DNA from: a virus
Virus record (IMG/VR): IMGVR_UViG_3300033143_003264
Span: 1-32,270 of that record
Direction: 5' to 3' (one strand)
Length of the DNA stretch: 32,270 bases
A model generated the notes under the pieces. The model worked only from the letters and a program-made list of their open reading frames with translations, did no database searches and was not told the DNA's origin. The position numbers were made by a program, and so were the translations under genes. Of this stretch, positions 15,479 to 22,766 are shown in pieces; positions within the stretch are counted from its first letter, which is position 1; each line of letters begins with the position of its first letter.

Positions 15479-15885
15479 TCTTTTACCGCCTTTCCATTCC
15501 TAATTGCCTCGGCAGGATTTATAGGAAATATTAAATCAATTGTTTTTACTTTATATTTTCCATCATACCAAAAGTTAGGATCATGTATTATTTTGCCGTT
15601 CTTGTATATTACAGCATGATTTACATTCTTATCATTTTCAACACATGCCAATAAAATACAGTCTTTTAGGTCATAATCATCCAGTTTTTTGTTGTGGATT
15701 TCTAATGATATACAGCTTAGACCATATTGATTTAACCATTTCACCAATTCTTCATACCATTCATCGTCATATTCATTACAAAAATCAGGTACGATTTCGG
15801 GTTCTAATTCCAATATTGAAGCTAAGGCATATTGAAAGCAGTTTCCGATTCCTTTTCCCCATTTGGTTTGATAATTTGGTTTCAC
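15475..15885 (-). CDS. Papain-like fold cysteine-peptidase-like phage protein (136 aa)
   Basis: The start is GTG (15883-15885), overlapping the upstream stop as GTGA. Near the N-terminus is GIGNCFQYALASILELEPEIV with Cys16. Later come NHAVIYKNGKIIHDP with His90 and Asp102. A Cys in a G-x-C-x-x-A helix, then N-H-A-V and H-D-P, is the Cys-His-Asp order of small papain-like fold proteins common in phages. The role of these proteins is not established and they are not typical endolysins. No signal peptide is present. It could act on host proteins or be non-catalytic. Confidence 0.65.
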   Translation of the reverse strand: MKPNYQTKWGKGIGNCFQYALASILELEPEIVPDFCNEYDDEWYEELVKWLNQYGLSCISLEIHNKKLDDYDLKDCILLACVENDKNVNHAVIYKNGKIIHDPNFWYDGKYKVKTIDLIFPINPAEAIRNGKAVKE

Positions 15886-16043
15886 TGTATCATCTTTCCA
15901 TTTCTAATTATCTTACCTTGTCTCTTCAATTTTTCATACCTCCTCTCAAATTGTTTCAAAGTTATTTTGCCATAAGCGTAATCAAAGCGTAGGCTAAGTT
16001 CCTCTTGTGTTGTCGCCCAGGGCTTTTGAAATTCATTCATCAT
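15882..16043 (-). CDS. Small basic helical protein (53 aa)
   Basis: The gene starts at ATG 16041-16043, overlapping the DUF4326 stop (TAATG) with AGAAGG as SD, and ends overlapping the next GTG (GTGA). The product starts MMNEFQKPWATTQEELSLRF and ends with a basic helix (FERRYEKLKRQGKIIRNGK). The second ATG (16038-16040) is an equally possible start. No family is recognised. Coupling at both ends makes it a firm gene despite its size. Confidence 0.65.
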   Translation of the reverse strand: MMNEFQKPWATTQEELSLRFDYAYGKITLKQFERRYEKLKRQGKIIRNGKMIQ

Positions 16044-16345
16044 TACACCTTCTCGTTATTAAGATACTCAGCATACACATCGCCATGACATTCCATCGGA
16101 TGGCACCAGCATAAAAGTGTTTTTCCTGCAAGTTTTCTAACGGTATTTCTAAACTTAACATCATACTTTACCCTTCTTGTGAAATACCGCTTAAATCTCT
16201 TTATTACATCGTCTCTATTACCATGCCGCCCTATGCTAAATGGGTTTCCAAATATTGTAGTTCTATCTATTAACACACAATGAGACGGAAGGTTATTACA
16301 ATCATAGTTTCTAATATTATCAACTGTCGTTTTTCTTTTGGTCAT
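16043..16345 (-). CDS. DUF4326-type protein (100 aa)
   Basis: The sequence reads CVLIDRTTIFGNPF, then VIKRFKRYFTRRV, then LAGKTLLCWCHPMECHGDVYAEYLN. The V-x-I-D/G-R-x-x-x-x-G-N-P-F, L-x-C-W-C-x-P and C-H-G-D-V-x-A-E elements are the signature of DUF4326, a small family frequent in phages. Its biochemical function is not established; the Cys-x-Cys...Cys-His cluster could bind metal. No SD is obvious before the ATG (the leader is AT-rich), so expression may depend on readthrough of the terminator-like hairpin at 16373-16409 or on an unseen promoter. Confidence 0.85.
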   Translation of the reverse strand: MTKRKTTVDNIRNYDCNNLPSHCVLIDRTTIFGNPFSIGRHGNRDDVIKRFKRYFTRRVKYDVKFRNTVRKLAGKTLLCWCHPMECHGDVYAEYLNNEKV

Positions 16346-16372
16346 ATTTATGATTTCAAAAAAATTAAAAGT

Positions 16373-16409
16373 GATAGACAGCCCCAGTAGTGTACTGAGG
16401 CCATCTATC
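16373..16409 (-). terminator. Rho-independent-type hairpin, 16-bp stem and U-rich tail, reading leftward
   Basis: In the - strand RNA, arms of 16 nt (16394-16409 and 16373-16388) pair completely around a 5-nt ACACU loop. Thirteen pairs are Watson-Crick and three are G-U. After two further bases the RNA continues UUUUAAUUUUUUU. In the opposite RNA the three G-U positions become C-A mismatches, so the structure belongs to leftward transcripts. It sits between the SSB-like gene and the DUF4326 gene and should end or reduce transcription of the recombination operon. Confidence 0.8.
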
Positions 16410-16414
16410 GGAGC

Positions 16415-16461
16415 AAAAGAGATGTGTATCTATGTTGTATCAAATCTCATTAGTCTCTTTT
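16415..16461 (-). repeat. Inverted repeat over the 3' end of the SSB-like gene
   Basis: AAAAGAGA (16415-16422) and TCTCTTTT (16454-16461) are perfect 8-base complements with a 31-base loop. One arm overlaps the stop codon of the SSB-like gene. On the leftward RNA this lies just upstream of the 16-bp terminator hairpin, and may protect the 3' end or help form a compact tail. The long loop keeps confidence modest. Confidence 0.4.
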
Positions 16462-17083
16462 ATAGTTCCAATTGCTCAATAATAAGATCGGCCACTTCAG
16501 TATATGTTGCATAGTCATCCTGAACAATGTCTAACTTATACTCATCAATAATTATTTGAAGTGCCTCTTCGTCCTCTGCTATACCCATTGCTGTTACATC
16601 CTCTGCTGTCAATTCCTCTTCACCGCCGCCTTCGTTTTTCTCGCCACCGTCTTCAGACTGCTCTACTTCTACACCTTCAAGCAAACCAATGAAATCTACA
16701 TTAGTAAACTCCTGTTTGGTACGAACCTTAAAAACAATCGGTAATCCCTCAGTCTGTCCGGCAGCATCGGCAATGTCATCAACATCATCAGGCGGGTCAA
16801 TTCCAAGAACAGCCAAGTCACCCTGAAACCAACACAGATTATCTTCGGTTTCAAGGCCGGCAATCTTGGTTTGCTTCCGGCCTACAAATCCTTCCGGTGC
16901 TGTAACCTCTAATGTCCACACACACTGGAGTCGTTTGGAGTCAGACTTGGATATGCCAACAACAGCGGTTTTGATAACACCCTCATACTCGCCGTCAGGC
17001 AGTCCACCACCTGTTCGTGGTGCAGCATTTTTCCACATTTTCTTTAACGCACGTAACTTACTCGCTACACTTACTGTTGCCAT
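16460..17083 (-). CDS. Single-strand DNA-binding-like protein (DUF669 type, 207 aa)
   Basis: AAAGGG precedes the ATG. Residues about 25-130 look like an OB-fold: DGEYEGVIKTAVVGISKSDSK, VWTLEV, FVGRKQTKIAGL, DNLCWFQGDLAVLGIDPP and GLPIVFKVRTKQ. This order is characteristic of phage DUF669 proteins, thought to bind single-stranded DNA. A very acidic, glutamate-rich linker and tail follow (SEDGGEKNEGGGEEELTAED, ending LIIEQLEL), as in bacterial SSB tails that recruit partners. It directly follows the Sak4-like ATPase gene, and that pairing supports a recombination role. Cytoplasmic. The family assignment is good; the DNA-binding role is inferred from the family. Confidence 0.75.
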   Translation of the reverse strand: MATVSVASKLRALKKMWKNAAPRTGGGLPDGEYEGVIKTAVVGISKSDSKRLQCVWTLEVTAPEGFVGRKQTKIAGLETEDNLCWFQGDLAVLGIDPPDDVDDIADAAGQTEGLPIVFKVRTKQEFTNVDFIGLLEGVEVEQSEDGGEKNEGGGEEELTAEDVTAMGIAEDEEALQIIIDEYKLDIVQDDYATYTEVADLIIEQLEL

Positions 17084-17237
17084 ATATTTATCCCTTTCAA
17101 AAAAAATTAAAAAATAGTACTATTTCTACTACACTATATGATTTTATGTTTGTCGAGCTTACCTCCCTTCTATACATACCGATTAGAGACCACAGCAGCC
17201 TCTGTGAGCGACGATCTCCTTCTTAGGCGACCACAAC
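17084..17237 (-). promoter_or_regulatory. Leader of the SSB-like gene with a 14-bp perfect palindrome and a hairpin
   Basis: AAATAGTACTATTT (17112-17125) is a perfect palindrome 29 bases upstream of the SSB-like ATG, shaped like an operator half-site pair. Further upstream in the leader, CACAG-AGGCTG-CTGTG forms a 5-bp hairpin near 17190-17206, with GAGA/TCTC able to extend it. An AT-rich run separates the palindrome from the SD. I see no acceptable -35/-10 pair here. The palindrome may be an operator or a weak RNA hairpin. Confidence 0.4.
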
Positions 17238-18197
17238 TCACCTGCTTTTTCTGACTACCTTCTTGCTCTTTTTAGCCACCTTTTTATGGGACTTCTTATT
17301 CGGCCCAAAACACCCAAGCAGATTATCAACCGCCTCTCGTTCTGTTCCGAATCTCATTATCCCTTCCGGGTATTTCTTTAACAACACATTCAGATTATCC
17401 TTAGCCTCTTCGCTTTCACTACTCAAACAACTTAGACATCTAATCGGCCTGCTCTTCGCCTTCCTTGTTACATCATTCACCACCCTCATGTGGAGTATCA
17501 TCGAGCAAGCATCGCCTACACTATTGTAGATACTATTTGACAAATCCATACTGGCCTTATTAACCTCCCTGTTATTCTCCGTCCGTTTCCTCTCCCTCTC
17601 ATGTGATAGTATCAAAACACCGGGGCCGAGTGATGCTAATCGTAAAATCTGGTACTCTAATTCAAACCGCAACTCTTGCCAGGCTTCGGCGAACCAGCCA
17701 TCACCGCCTACTTTCCTCGTAGCTTCGCGTAAATCTGCAATTCCCATGTCATGACATATTGTACTAATACCGAGAGGAGCCAAAGCGTCAATGGTATCAA
17801 TACACCACATCTTGACCGTCTTGACCAATTCAGGTGACTTTTCCATCTTATCGACAAACGCTCTGAATGTAGGCCATGTTGGTGTCATTGTTTTGCGGAT
17901 GTTCCAACTGTGGTTGATTCTCTCACACTGGATGAAATACACGCCGGACTGGGATAGATGATATTTCTCCTGTAGGGCAAAGCCCAACTCTTCGGCAAAT
18001 TTACTTTTACCAACACCGGGCATACCGAATACAGCACTTATTGATTCCTCGAAGCATGTGGTAGCAGCAGACGCCTCTGCCTCAAACACAATCTCATGTG
18101 CCGTTTGTTGCTTTTCAATACGTTTTAAGCGAGAGGCAAACTTGCTTGACTTACCACTACCGCCTTTACCTATCTGTCCTCTAATTATTTTTCTCAT
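17238..18197 (-). CDS. Sak4-like RecA-fold ATPase (319 aa)
   Basis: AAAGGAG precedes the ATG, which overlaps the upstream stop (ATGA). Walker A is GMPGVGKSK at residues 58-66 and Walker B is MWCIDTIDAL near 129-138; VLILSHERER is a sensor-like strand. This is the pattern of phage RecA-core ATPases (AAA_24/Sak4 group) that promote strand annealing with an SSB, and the next gene is SSB-like. The N-terminus carries a separate GKGGSGKSS (residues 10-18) that matches the P-loop consensus. The tail is strongly basic (KKSHKKVAKKSKKVVRKSR), probably for DNA contact. Cytoplasmic, acting in recombination or replication fork repair. Confidence 0.75.
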   Translation of the reverse strand: MRKIIRGQIGKGGSGKSSKFASRLKRIEKQQTAHEIVFEAEASAATTCFEESISAVFGMPGVGKSKFAEELGFALQEKYHLSQSGVYFIQCERINHSWNIRKTMTPTWPTFRAFVDKMEKSPELVKTVKMWCIDTIDALAPLGISTICHDMGIADLREATRKVGGDGWFAEAWQELRFELEYQILRLASLGPGVLILSHERERKRTENNREVNKASMDLSNSIYNSVGDACSMILHMRVVNDVTRKAKSRPIRCLSCLSSESEEAKDNLNVLLKKYPEGIMRFGTEREAVDNLLGCFGPNKKSHKKVAKKSKKVVRKSR

Positions 18198-18325
18198 TTC
18201 TCTTGCTCCTTTTCATATTCTTCTTTACAATATGGACATTCATCAGGAAAATCTGGGTGCCCCGCTAAATGGTCAAACCACATATTTTCGCCTTGTTCTA
18301 TATCATAGTCCGCTATTTCACCCAT
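18194..18325 (-). CDS. Very small acidic protein with a CPYC motif (43 aa)
   Basis: The SD GAGGAG precedes the ATG at 18323-18325. The start overlaps the end of the upstream gene by 8 bases, and the stop overlaps the ATPase ATG (ATGA). The product is acidic (MGEIADYDIEQGENMWFDHL) with one CPYC pair and a nearby histidine pair (HLAGH), a possible metal-binding knuckle. The last codons (KEQEK) carry the SD of the ATPase gene. No family is recognised. Coupling at both ends supports a real gene. Confidence 0.65.
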   Translation of the reverse strand: MGEIADYDIEQGENMWFDHLAGHPDFPDECPYCKEEYEKEQEK

Positions 18326-18455
18326 CTTTGTCTCCTCTATGTAAATCGGCTAATACAAGCGCTTCCGTTTCAAATGCAAATCTATTTCCTTCTGCTATGG
18401 CTTTCTCTAATTCTTCAACTGCTAATTCATGTGGATTTATACTTGAGTCAATCAT
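18318..18455 (-). CDS. Very small acidic protein (45 aa)
   Basis: The ATG at 18453-18455 has an excellent SD (AAAGGAG), in the same leader style (AAAGGAGCAAAA) as the genes starting at 23163 and 30087. The product is alanine/glutamate-rich (HELAVEELEKAIAEGNRF) and probably one or two helices, ending DLHRGDKDG. It overlaps the next small gene by 8 bases. It follows the Cas4-like nuclease gene by 17 bases. The function is unknown. Confidence 0.65.
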   Translation of the reverse strand: MIDSSINPHELAVEELEKAIAEGNRFAFETEALVLADLHRGDKDG

Positions 18456-18472
18456 TCTTTTGCTCCTTTATA

Positions 18473-19432
18473 TTATTGTTCCAATTCCTCTTTTTCCAAA
18501 TCGTACAGCATAGTCCTCTGTGTATAAAACCTTAGATACATCTCCCATCCATTCGGATGCAGACACAACGGCAGAAATTCACAACCCGAATAGTCACTAC
18601 ATTTAGTTTCCATTTCCGGCCAATAGTTAGGATCAAGTAATTGTTCTTTTGTCAATCCATCGTAAATCATTTTAAGTATTTCGGCCATCCTCTCAATACT
18701 ATTGCCGACCGAATCGACAAATTGCTTAACCAGTGACAATTGCAACCAAACGTAATACATCTCTGGTCTGTCAATACAATCCTGTCTAATCTCTTTGACA
18801 AACTCATCAACCGTTTGATTTTTCTTCAACCGTTTTTGTGGTTTTTTGAAAATACAATAAGCACATTGGCCATAGTGTTTTTTCTCACTATTCCTATTGG
18901 CCCAACAGTAGGAGTTAATTTGTTTGTCAAGTTTTAATGAATCCAGATACCCTTGATTAACCTTAGAAGCTGTCTTAATCTCGTATAAACTTCTCTTACC
19001 TTCATAAACACCTTCGCCGTCTTCACTACCACAATAAGTGATGCCACATTTGAGTTTGGTATTAACAAGTACTTGTGATTTGATAAGTGACATACCGTGT
19101 TGTTTGGCCAATACTTTCGCCTGTTCTAATATAACTTCAATCAGGCGGTATTGCAAATCAATCTCTTCTGTCAACTTAGATATATCATAGCCTTTCAAAC
19201 TGGCAACACTTTCTTTCTTCATCAATTGTTTCCAGTTTTTCTTGCCCAGGAGAATAGCCTCAAACCCCGCACCCAAGACAGAGCCATACCAAAAGTTCAT
19301 GTTCAAATTCTTGGATTGCAAATTCAAAATGTATCTCCAGAAATATTTTCTGGGGCACGCAAACGCCATCATTTTATGGACACTTACTATTTTTAACTTT
19401 GTACTCGGCATTATTTCATTCTTCATAATCAT
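18473..19432 (-). CDS. PD-(D/E)XK nuclease, Cas4/RecB-like, with four Fe-S-type cysteines (319 aa)
   Basis: Near the N-terminus VSVHKMMAFACPRKYFWRY holds Cys26, and the C-terminal region has CSDYSGCEFLPLC. One N-terminal and three C-terminal cysteines enclosing a RecB-like core is the Fe-S arrangement of Cas4/AddB nucleases. The catalytic (D/E)xK motif is in LYEIKTASK, with acidic residues before it (GSEDGEGVYEG). It should be a single-strand exonuclease or end-processing enzyme, matching the recombination genes beside it. I take the ATG overlapping the HNH stop (TAATG at 19432); the frame extends to an ATG at 19453, and the ATG at residue 8 is also possible because no SD is clear. Confidence 0.8.
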   Translation of the reverse strand: MIMKNEIMPSTKLKIVSVHKMMAFACPRKYFWRYILNLQSKNLNMNFWYGSVLGAGFEAILLGKKNWKQLMKKESVASLKGYDISKLTEEIDLQYRLIEVILEQAKVLAKQHGMSLIKSQVLVNTKLKCGITYCGSEDGEGVYEGKRSLYEIKTASKVNQGYLDSLKLDKQINSYCWANRNSEKKHYGQCAYCIFKKPQKRLKKNQTVDEFVKEIRQDCIDRPEMYYVWLQLSLVKQFVDSVGNSIERMAEILKMIYDGLTKEQLLDPNYWPEMETKCSDYSGCEFLPLCLHPNGWEMYLRFYTQRTMLYDLEKEELEQ

Positions 19433-19962
19433 TAAACCCAAAGATGTTTCCATGTTCTTTTGTGAACAACATCATGTATAGTGCCCGTATTTACACTAAA
19501 ATGTTTTGCTAATTCATCCAGTTCGTAAGCACCATCCCAATATACACCATAAATTAGCCTGACATCCTGTTCTGTTAATTTAGCATCATTATGATTTTCG
19601 CCTCTTCTTACAGTACCGTGCTTTATTTTATCTTGTTCATTTTCATGCCTTGTTCCCCAACACAAATTATCCAAATGATTATTTGCCTTGTTTCCATCAA
19701 GATGTCTGCATACCATGTTTTTTGGACATTTACCTATATAAGTTTCTAAAACAAGACGATGAACAGATTGTGGAAATTTTTTCTTATTTTTACACAAAAC
19801 AACTTGAAAATAATCATTACTTGTTTTGTTCGACTTCAACCATCGACCTGTTGTTGAGCTTCTTCGTTTCGGATATGACCAAACTCTTCCATCTTTAGTA
19901 ATGGCATAATCAGGAAATCCTGATACACAGAGTAATTTGGTACTTGGAATTATATTAGCCAT
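19432..19962 (-). CDS. Free-standing HNH homing endonuclease with NUMOD4-like and HTH regions (176 aa)
   Basis: ATG at 19960-19962 has AAGGA 9 bases upstream; a TTG nine bases earlier is less likely. Residues 10-50 resemble NUMOD4 (FPDYAITKDGRVWSY...GRWLK). Next comes the HNH core: VHRLVLETYIG, CRHLDGNKANNHLDNLCWGT and HENEQDKIKHGT. The C-terminus carries a helix-turn-helix (LDELAKHFSVNTGTIHDVV) that can bind DNA. Such enzymes cut a target site and spread their own gene. The gene sits between two small overlaps (8 bases with the upstream gene, TAATG with the nuclease), as expected for an element inserted with little disruption. The cleavage site is unknown. Confidence 0.85.
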   Translation of the reverse strand: MANIIPSTKLLCVSGFPDYAITKDGRVWSYPKRRSSTTGRWLKSNKTSNDYFQVVLCKNKKKFPQSVHRLVLETYIGKCPKNMVCRHLDGNKANNHLDNLCWGTRHENEQDKIKHGTVRRGENHNDAKLTEQDVRLIYGVYWDGAYELDELAKHFSVNTGTIHDVVHKRTWKHLWV

Positions 19963-20143
19963 CTTGTACAATCCTTACAATCTTATTACAAGCACTTTTT
20001 CTGTTTGACCATATACGAAAACAAACAGGCCCAATCCATGTTTCAAACAAAAATGGAGAAGACCGGCCAAACTTTTTATGTACATGAAATTTCCGTGTTC
20101 TTGACCAAATAGATATGTCCCATCGTCGTTTCTTTAATTTCAT
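19955..20143 (-). CDS. Small basic protein of unknown function (62 aa)
   Basis: AAAGGA precedes the ATG. The product is strongly basic and aromatic (MKLKKRRWDISIWSRTRKFH, FLFETWIGPVCFRIW) and reads as a short beta-rich domain. Its last codons overlap the start of the HNH gene, so the C-terminus may have been changed by that insertion. It follows the phosphoesterase gene by 14 bases. No family is recognised. Confidence 0.55.
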   Translation of the reverse strand: MKLKKRRWDISIWSRTRKFHVHKKFGRSSPFLFETWIGPVCFRIWSNRKSACNKIVRIVQDG

Positions 20144-20157
20144 CTCTTTCCTTTCAA

Positions 20158-21057
20158 TTATATAATCGGATAGTGTCTCAACTCCAACTTAGCCTGCTCA
20201 ATTTTTCCACTATGATAAAACGGCCAAATAACAATCTTCAAAGTCATCATAGCTCTCGCCGGATATGCCTGCATAGACTCATAACTCCCCGGCCCTAATT
20301 TATGACTTAACAACCAACATCCCGGATTGGCCCCCCATCTATTTCTGTAATTAAGCGTAGGGCCGTTTTTAGACTTCATTCCATATATATATGGCGTTGG
20401 TTTGGGTGGCTCTATTCTAAAACTATGGGTATGACCGCTTAAACAAACATCAGCACATTCCCATTCATTGACCAGACGCTCCAGCTTATTGGCTTCGGCA
20501 CCAGGGGTTCTGCCGCCACCATAACCATGGCGGGCGTAAATAGTGACTGTTTGACTGGTCTTTTTACCTCGCTTGAGATGCAGTACAATTAAGCACTCAT
20601 CAGTCAAATTCACGAACCCCATTCTTTGACACATGACCTCATGAACATTTGTATTATTCCTTGTTTTCATTGCCTTTTCGTGATTACCATACATCGCACC
20701 TAATGTTAAGTGTTTAATAGGATCAAACAATTCACAAAAGCGGTCAATCTCCTGCCCACATATATCACTTAGTCTCTCTTTTACATTACTCGCTGAGCCT
20801 TTAACAAACCAATCAGCCAACTCACCGAAGTCAAATCGTTTATCACCGACAGCCTTGATACTGTTCATGTTATCACCGCCGAAAAACGTCCGTACATGAC
20901 GATTAGGCATTTCAGATCGGCGTATTATCTCGGCAATTTGTTTCTTAATAGCATCTTCATCACAGTTGTATTTTCCAATATGGAGATCAAAAAAAGGAAA
21001 TATTTCAATACGGTCTGAGCGTGATTTACAGTTGATAGTTGATTCTAAGATATACAT
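20158..21057 (-). CDS. Calcineurin-like metallophosphoesterase (299 aa)
   Basis: AAAGGA precedes the ATG. All five metal-binding blocks are visible in order: FDLHIG (Asp24, His26), GGDNMN (Asp62), YGNHEK (Asn125, His126), ARHGYGGG (His177) and SGHTHSF (His209, His211). This is the two-metal site of the superfamily that includes SbcD/Mre11 nucleases and cyclic-nucleotide phosphodiesterases. The insert between the GNHE and RHG blocks is short, so it is a single-domain enzyme without an obvious SbcD capping domain. The recombination neighbours (Cas4-like, ERCC4-like, Sak4-like) make a DNA-processing role the best inference, but the substrate cannot be read from the sequence. Confidence 0.9.
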   Translation of the reverse strand: MYILESTINCKSRSDRIEIFPFFDLHIGKYNCDEDAIKKQIAEIIRRSEMPNRHVRTFFGGDNMNSIKAVGDKRFDFGELADWFVKGSASNVKERLSDICGQEIDRFCELFDPIKHLTLGAMYGNHEKAMKTRNNTNVHEVMCQRMGFVNLTDECLIVLHLKRGKKTSQTVTIYARHGYGGGRTPGAEANKLERLVNEWECADVCLSGHTHSFRIEPPKPTPYIYGMKSKNGPTLNYRNRWGANPGCWLLSHKLGPGSYESMQAYPARAMMTLKIVIWPFYHSGKIEQAKLELRHYPII

Positions 21058-21060
21058 TAG

Positions 21061-21249
21061 CTATCCTTTCAGGGCTTGTTCGCTCATCTTTATAATATCA
21101 TGAGTATAGCTGGTATGATACCAACATGTTCTATTTAGTTGAGTGCAGAAATTCCTTATTCTCCGCAAAGCCTTTCTAAGTCTCTTATTCTTGGCTTCGC
21201 ACTCGGCTAATGCGGCATCGATACAGTCTAATCTTGTGTCATCGTTCAT
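21061..21249 (-). CDS. Small helical protein (62 aa)
   Basis: GGAAGG lies upstream of the ATG, and the stop is 3 bases before the phosphoesterase start. The first half is a charged helix (LDCIDAALAECEAKNKRLRK), followed by a basic, Cys/His/Trp-containing segment (FCTQLNRTCWYHTSYTH). Two cysteines and two histidines might bind metal, but the spacing is not a known motif. Function unknown; the tight operon spacing supports it. Confidence 0.6.
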   Translation of the reverse strand: MNDDTRLDCIDAALAECEAKNKRLRKALRRIRNFCTQLNRTCWYHTSYTHDIIKMSEQALKG

Positions 21250-21268
21250 GGCATTTTCCTTCCCATAT

Positions 21269-21859
21269 TTATACTCGCAACCCTTCCACCTGGAAAATAT
21301 TCAAACCAGCTATTTCCCTTACACCATCTCGTATAGCTTTATTCACAGCAGTTCTATCCAAAACAAGATATTCTCTTGGCACTTTATTAACATCTACAAC
21401 TTCAAATGTCCACCGCTTGGCCACTACAGTTTCCTTACTCACTTTCACCTCTGGTTCTGTAATCTCATGTATCTCATGTCCTTTGGCTTCGTGGGCAGCT
21501 TGAATTTTCTGCCGTCTCTCCAATTCCTTTTCCGCTTTTTCCTCCATCGCTTGGCGAAAATCCATAACCTTATCCCGCACTATTCTGTCCGCTTCTATAA
21601 ATGGTGCAGCCAATTTCTTAAACATTGCGTTAGTTGTTTTCAAGCTGGCGTTAAGCGGCTTTGTAATTTCTTTTCTTTTGCTTTCAATGGTCTTAATAGC
21701 TTGTTTGATTTGTATCAAAGCGGTGTAAGCTTGTTCCTCTTGTTCTGTTGTTGTAACCTGAATTGCCTCAGCTTGTTGTGCCATTAAAGCGGCATCACTT
21801 TCAGCTTTTTGAATAACCTCAACAGGGACTATAGAGTTGTTAATTTTTTTCTTGGCCAT
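21269..21859 (-). CDS. Coiled-coil recombination-associated phage protein (196 aa)
   Basis: AAAAGGA precedes the ATG. Residues 15-125 are a long alanine/lysine/glutamate-rich coiled coil (ALIQIKQAIKTIESKRKEIT). The C-terminal domain has KRWTFEVVDVNKVPREYLVL, then VNKAIRDGVREIAGLNIFQ. This two-part layout (coiled coil, then W-x-F-E-V-x-D...VPREYL...G-V-R-x-I-x-G) is a common phage protein encoded next to recombinases and nucleases. Its biochemical role is not established. It lies between the ERCC4-like nuclease and the phosphoesterase genes, which fits a recombination accessory. Confidence 0.65.
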   Translation of the reverse strand: MAKKKINNSIVPVEVIQKAESDAALMAQQAEAIQVTTTEQEEQAYTALIQIKQAIKTIESKRKEITKPLNASLKTTNAMFKKLAAPFIEADRIVRDKVMDFRQAMEEKAEKELERRQKIQAAHEAKGHEIHEITEPEVKVSKETVVAKRWTFEVVDVNKVPREYLVLDRTAVNKAIRDGVREIAGLNIFQVEGLRV

Positions 21860-21876
21860 TCTTTTGTTCCTTTTAA

Positions 21877-22365
21877 TTAAATTTCATTCGCTTTTTCAAA
21901 CGCCGCCCGGAAAATCTCCGGTAAGATTTCAAATTTTGCACGCTTACCTACAAATATGATTGGAATATTGTATTTCAATGCTATGTCACTAACCCAGTAG
22001 TATACCGTTTTGGCTGTCAATCTTGCCCTGCCTCTACTTTTACGTCTTATGTGTGCCAGAGCACGATTGATACTTAATTCACTTAAAGTATCCTCTACGA
22101 CAATAACCTTAACCGGATATTTATTTAGGCGTTTTAGAAATCTCTCAAATGTATTTCTATATCCATTGGCCAAGTCATTTAGCAATTCAATTAATCCACT
22201 TTTCTTTTCGATGGCAACCACCTTCTCGAAGTCTTTGATGGTATAATCTGATGTTTTAAGCCTCTTTTTTTCCATCTTAAAAGGTAAAGACCAAGGTTTC
22301 TTTTCTCTGTCATCATAAATCACTGTAAATTCTCTTGGTGTTTTTTTAGTTTTCAAATACCTCAT
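21877..22365 (-). CDS. ERCC4/XPF-like nuclease (162 aa)
   Basis: The ATG overlaps the upstream stop by four bases. The ERCC4 signature is clear: VIYDDREKKPW (Asp19, Arg20, Glu21), LKTSDYTIKDFEKVVAIEKK (Glu53, Lys55) and then a helical part with RNTFERFLKRL. The G/D-D-R-E...I-E-x-K motif is the metal site of XPF-family nucleases, which cut branched DNA. The protein is just the nuclease domain, without a helix-hairpin-helix partner domain. It likely resolves or trims recombination intermediates made by neighbouring gene products. Cytoplasmic. The fold call is strong; the substrate is inferred. Confidence 0.8.
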   Translation of the reverse strand: MRYLKTKKTPREFTVIYDDREKKPWSLPFKMEKKRLKTSDYTIKDFEKVVAIEKKSGLIELLNDLANGYRNTFERFLKRLNKYPVKVIVVEDTLSELSINRALAHIRRKSRGRARLTAKTVYYWVSDIALKYNIPIIFVGKRAKFEILPEIFRAAFEKANEI

Positions 22366-22766
22366 TGTTGGTCTTTCAATAATTCTGGATTTTCGTGGGT
22401 GTTGCCGATGATTCCACCTACAATTAGATGACTTATATGTAATACCTCTTTTTTATCGTCCATACTTTCGAGATAAAATTCTGCATTACATACAGACCAT
22501 TTAATTTGATAAAGTAGCCGAATTTCACCAAACGACACTTTGTCACAATCATAACCATTTTTGTCGTTCTTATCCTTGAGGCCAATGCTCTGGCCAACGG
22601 TTTCGGGGAGAACTTCGTAAAAAACAGTGCAATCCGCACGGCCAAGATGAGTATATATTCTGTGTTCAATCTTATACCGAGGTGATTCTTCTATTGGTAG
22701 AGTAAATGGAACATACCATCCATACACCCACTTGCCTTCTTTTGTCAGTCCTCTATAAGGTCTCAT
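22362..22766 (-). CDS. YopX-like protein (134 aa)
   Basis: The start overlaps the zinc-ribbon stop (ATGA), and the stop overlaps the next ATG. The family's elements are visible: MRPYRGLTKEGKWVYGWYV at the N-terminus, YEVLPETVGQSIGLKDKN in the middle, and GGIIGNTHENPELLK at the end. The usual EGD-x-V motif of YopX is here DCDKVSF. YopX proteins are common in phages of several phyla and their function is unknown. Length is normal for the family. It is probably an early gene under the 23.2-kb promoter. Confidence 0.85.
   Translation of the reverse strand: MRPYRGLTKEGKWVYGWYVPFTLPIEESPRYKIEHRIYTHLGRADCTVFYEVLPETVGQSIGLKDKNDKNGYDCDKVSFGEIRLLYQIKWSVCNAEFYLESMDDKKEVLHISHLIVGGIIGNTHENPELLKDQQ

Noticed and set aside
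17084-17237. 26-codon frame (start near 17180) in the leader of the SSB-like gene
   Set aside because: The SD is weak, the last third is translated from an AT-rich leader, and there is no coupling to the next gene.
18473-19453. The Cas4-like nuclease as part of a CRISPR system
   Set aside because: No repeat array or other cas genes are seen; Cas4-like nucleases are common in phage recombination modules.
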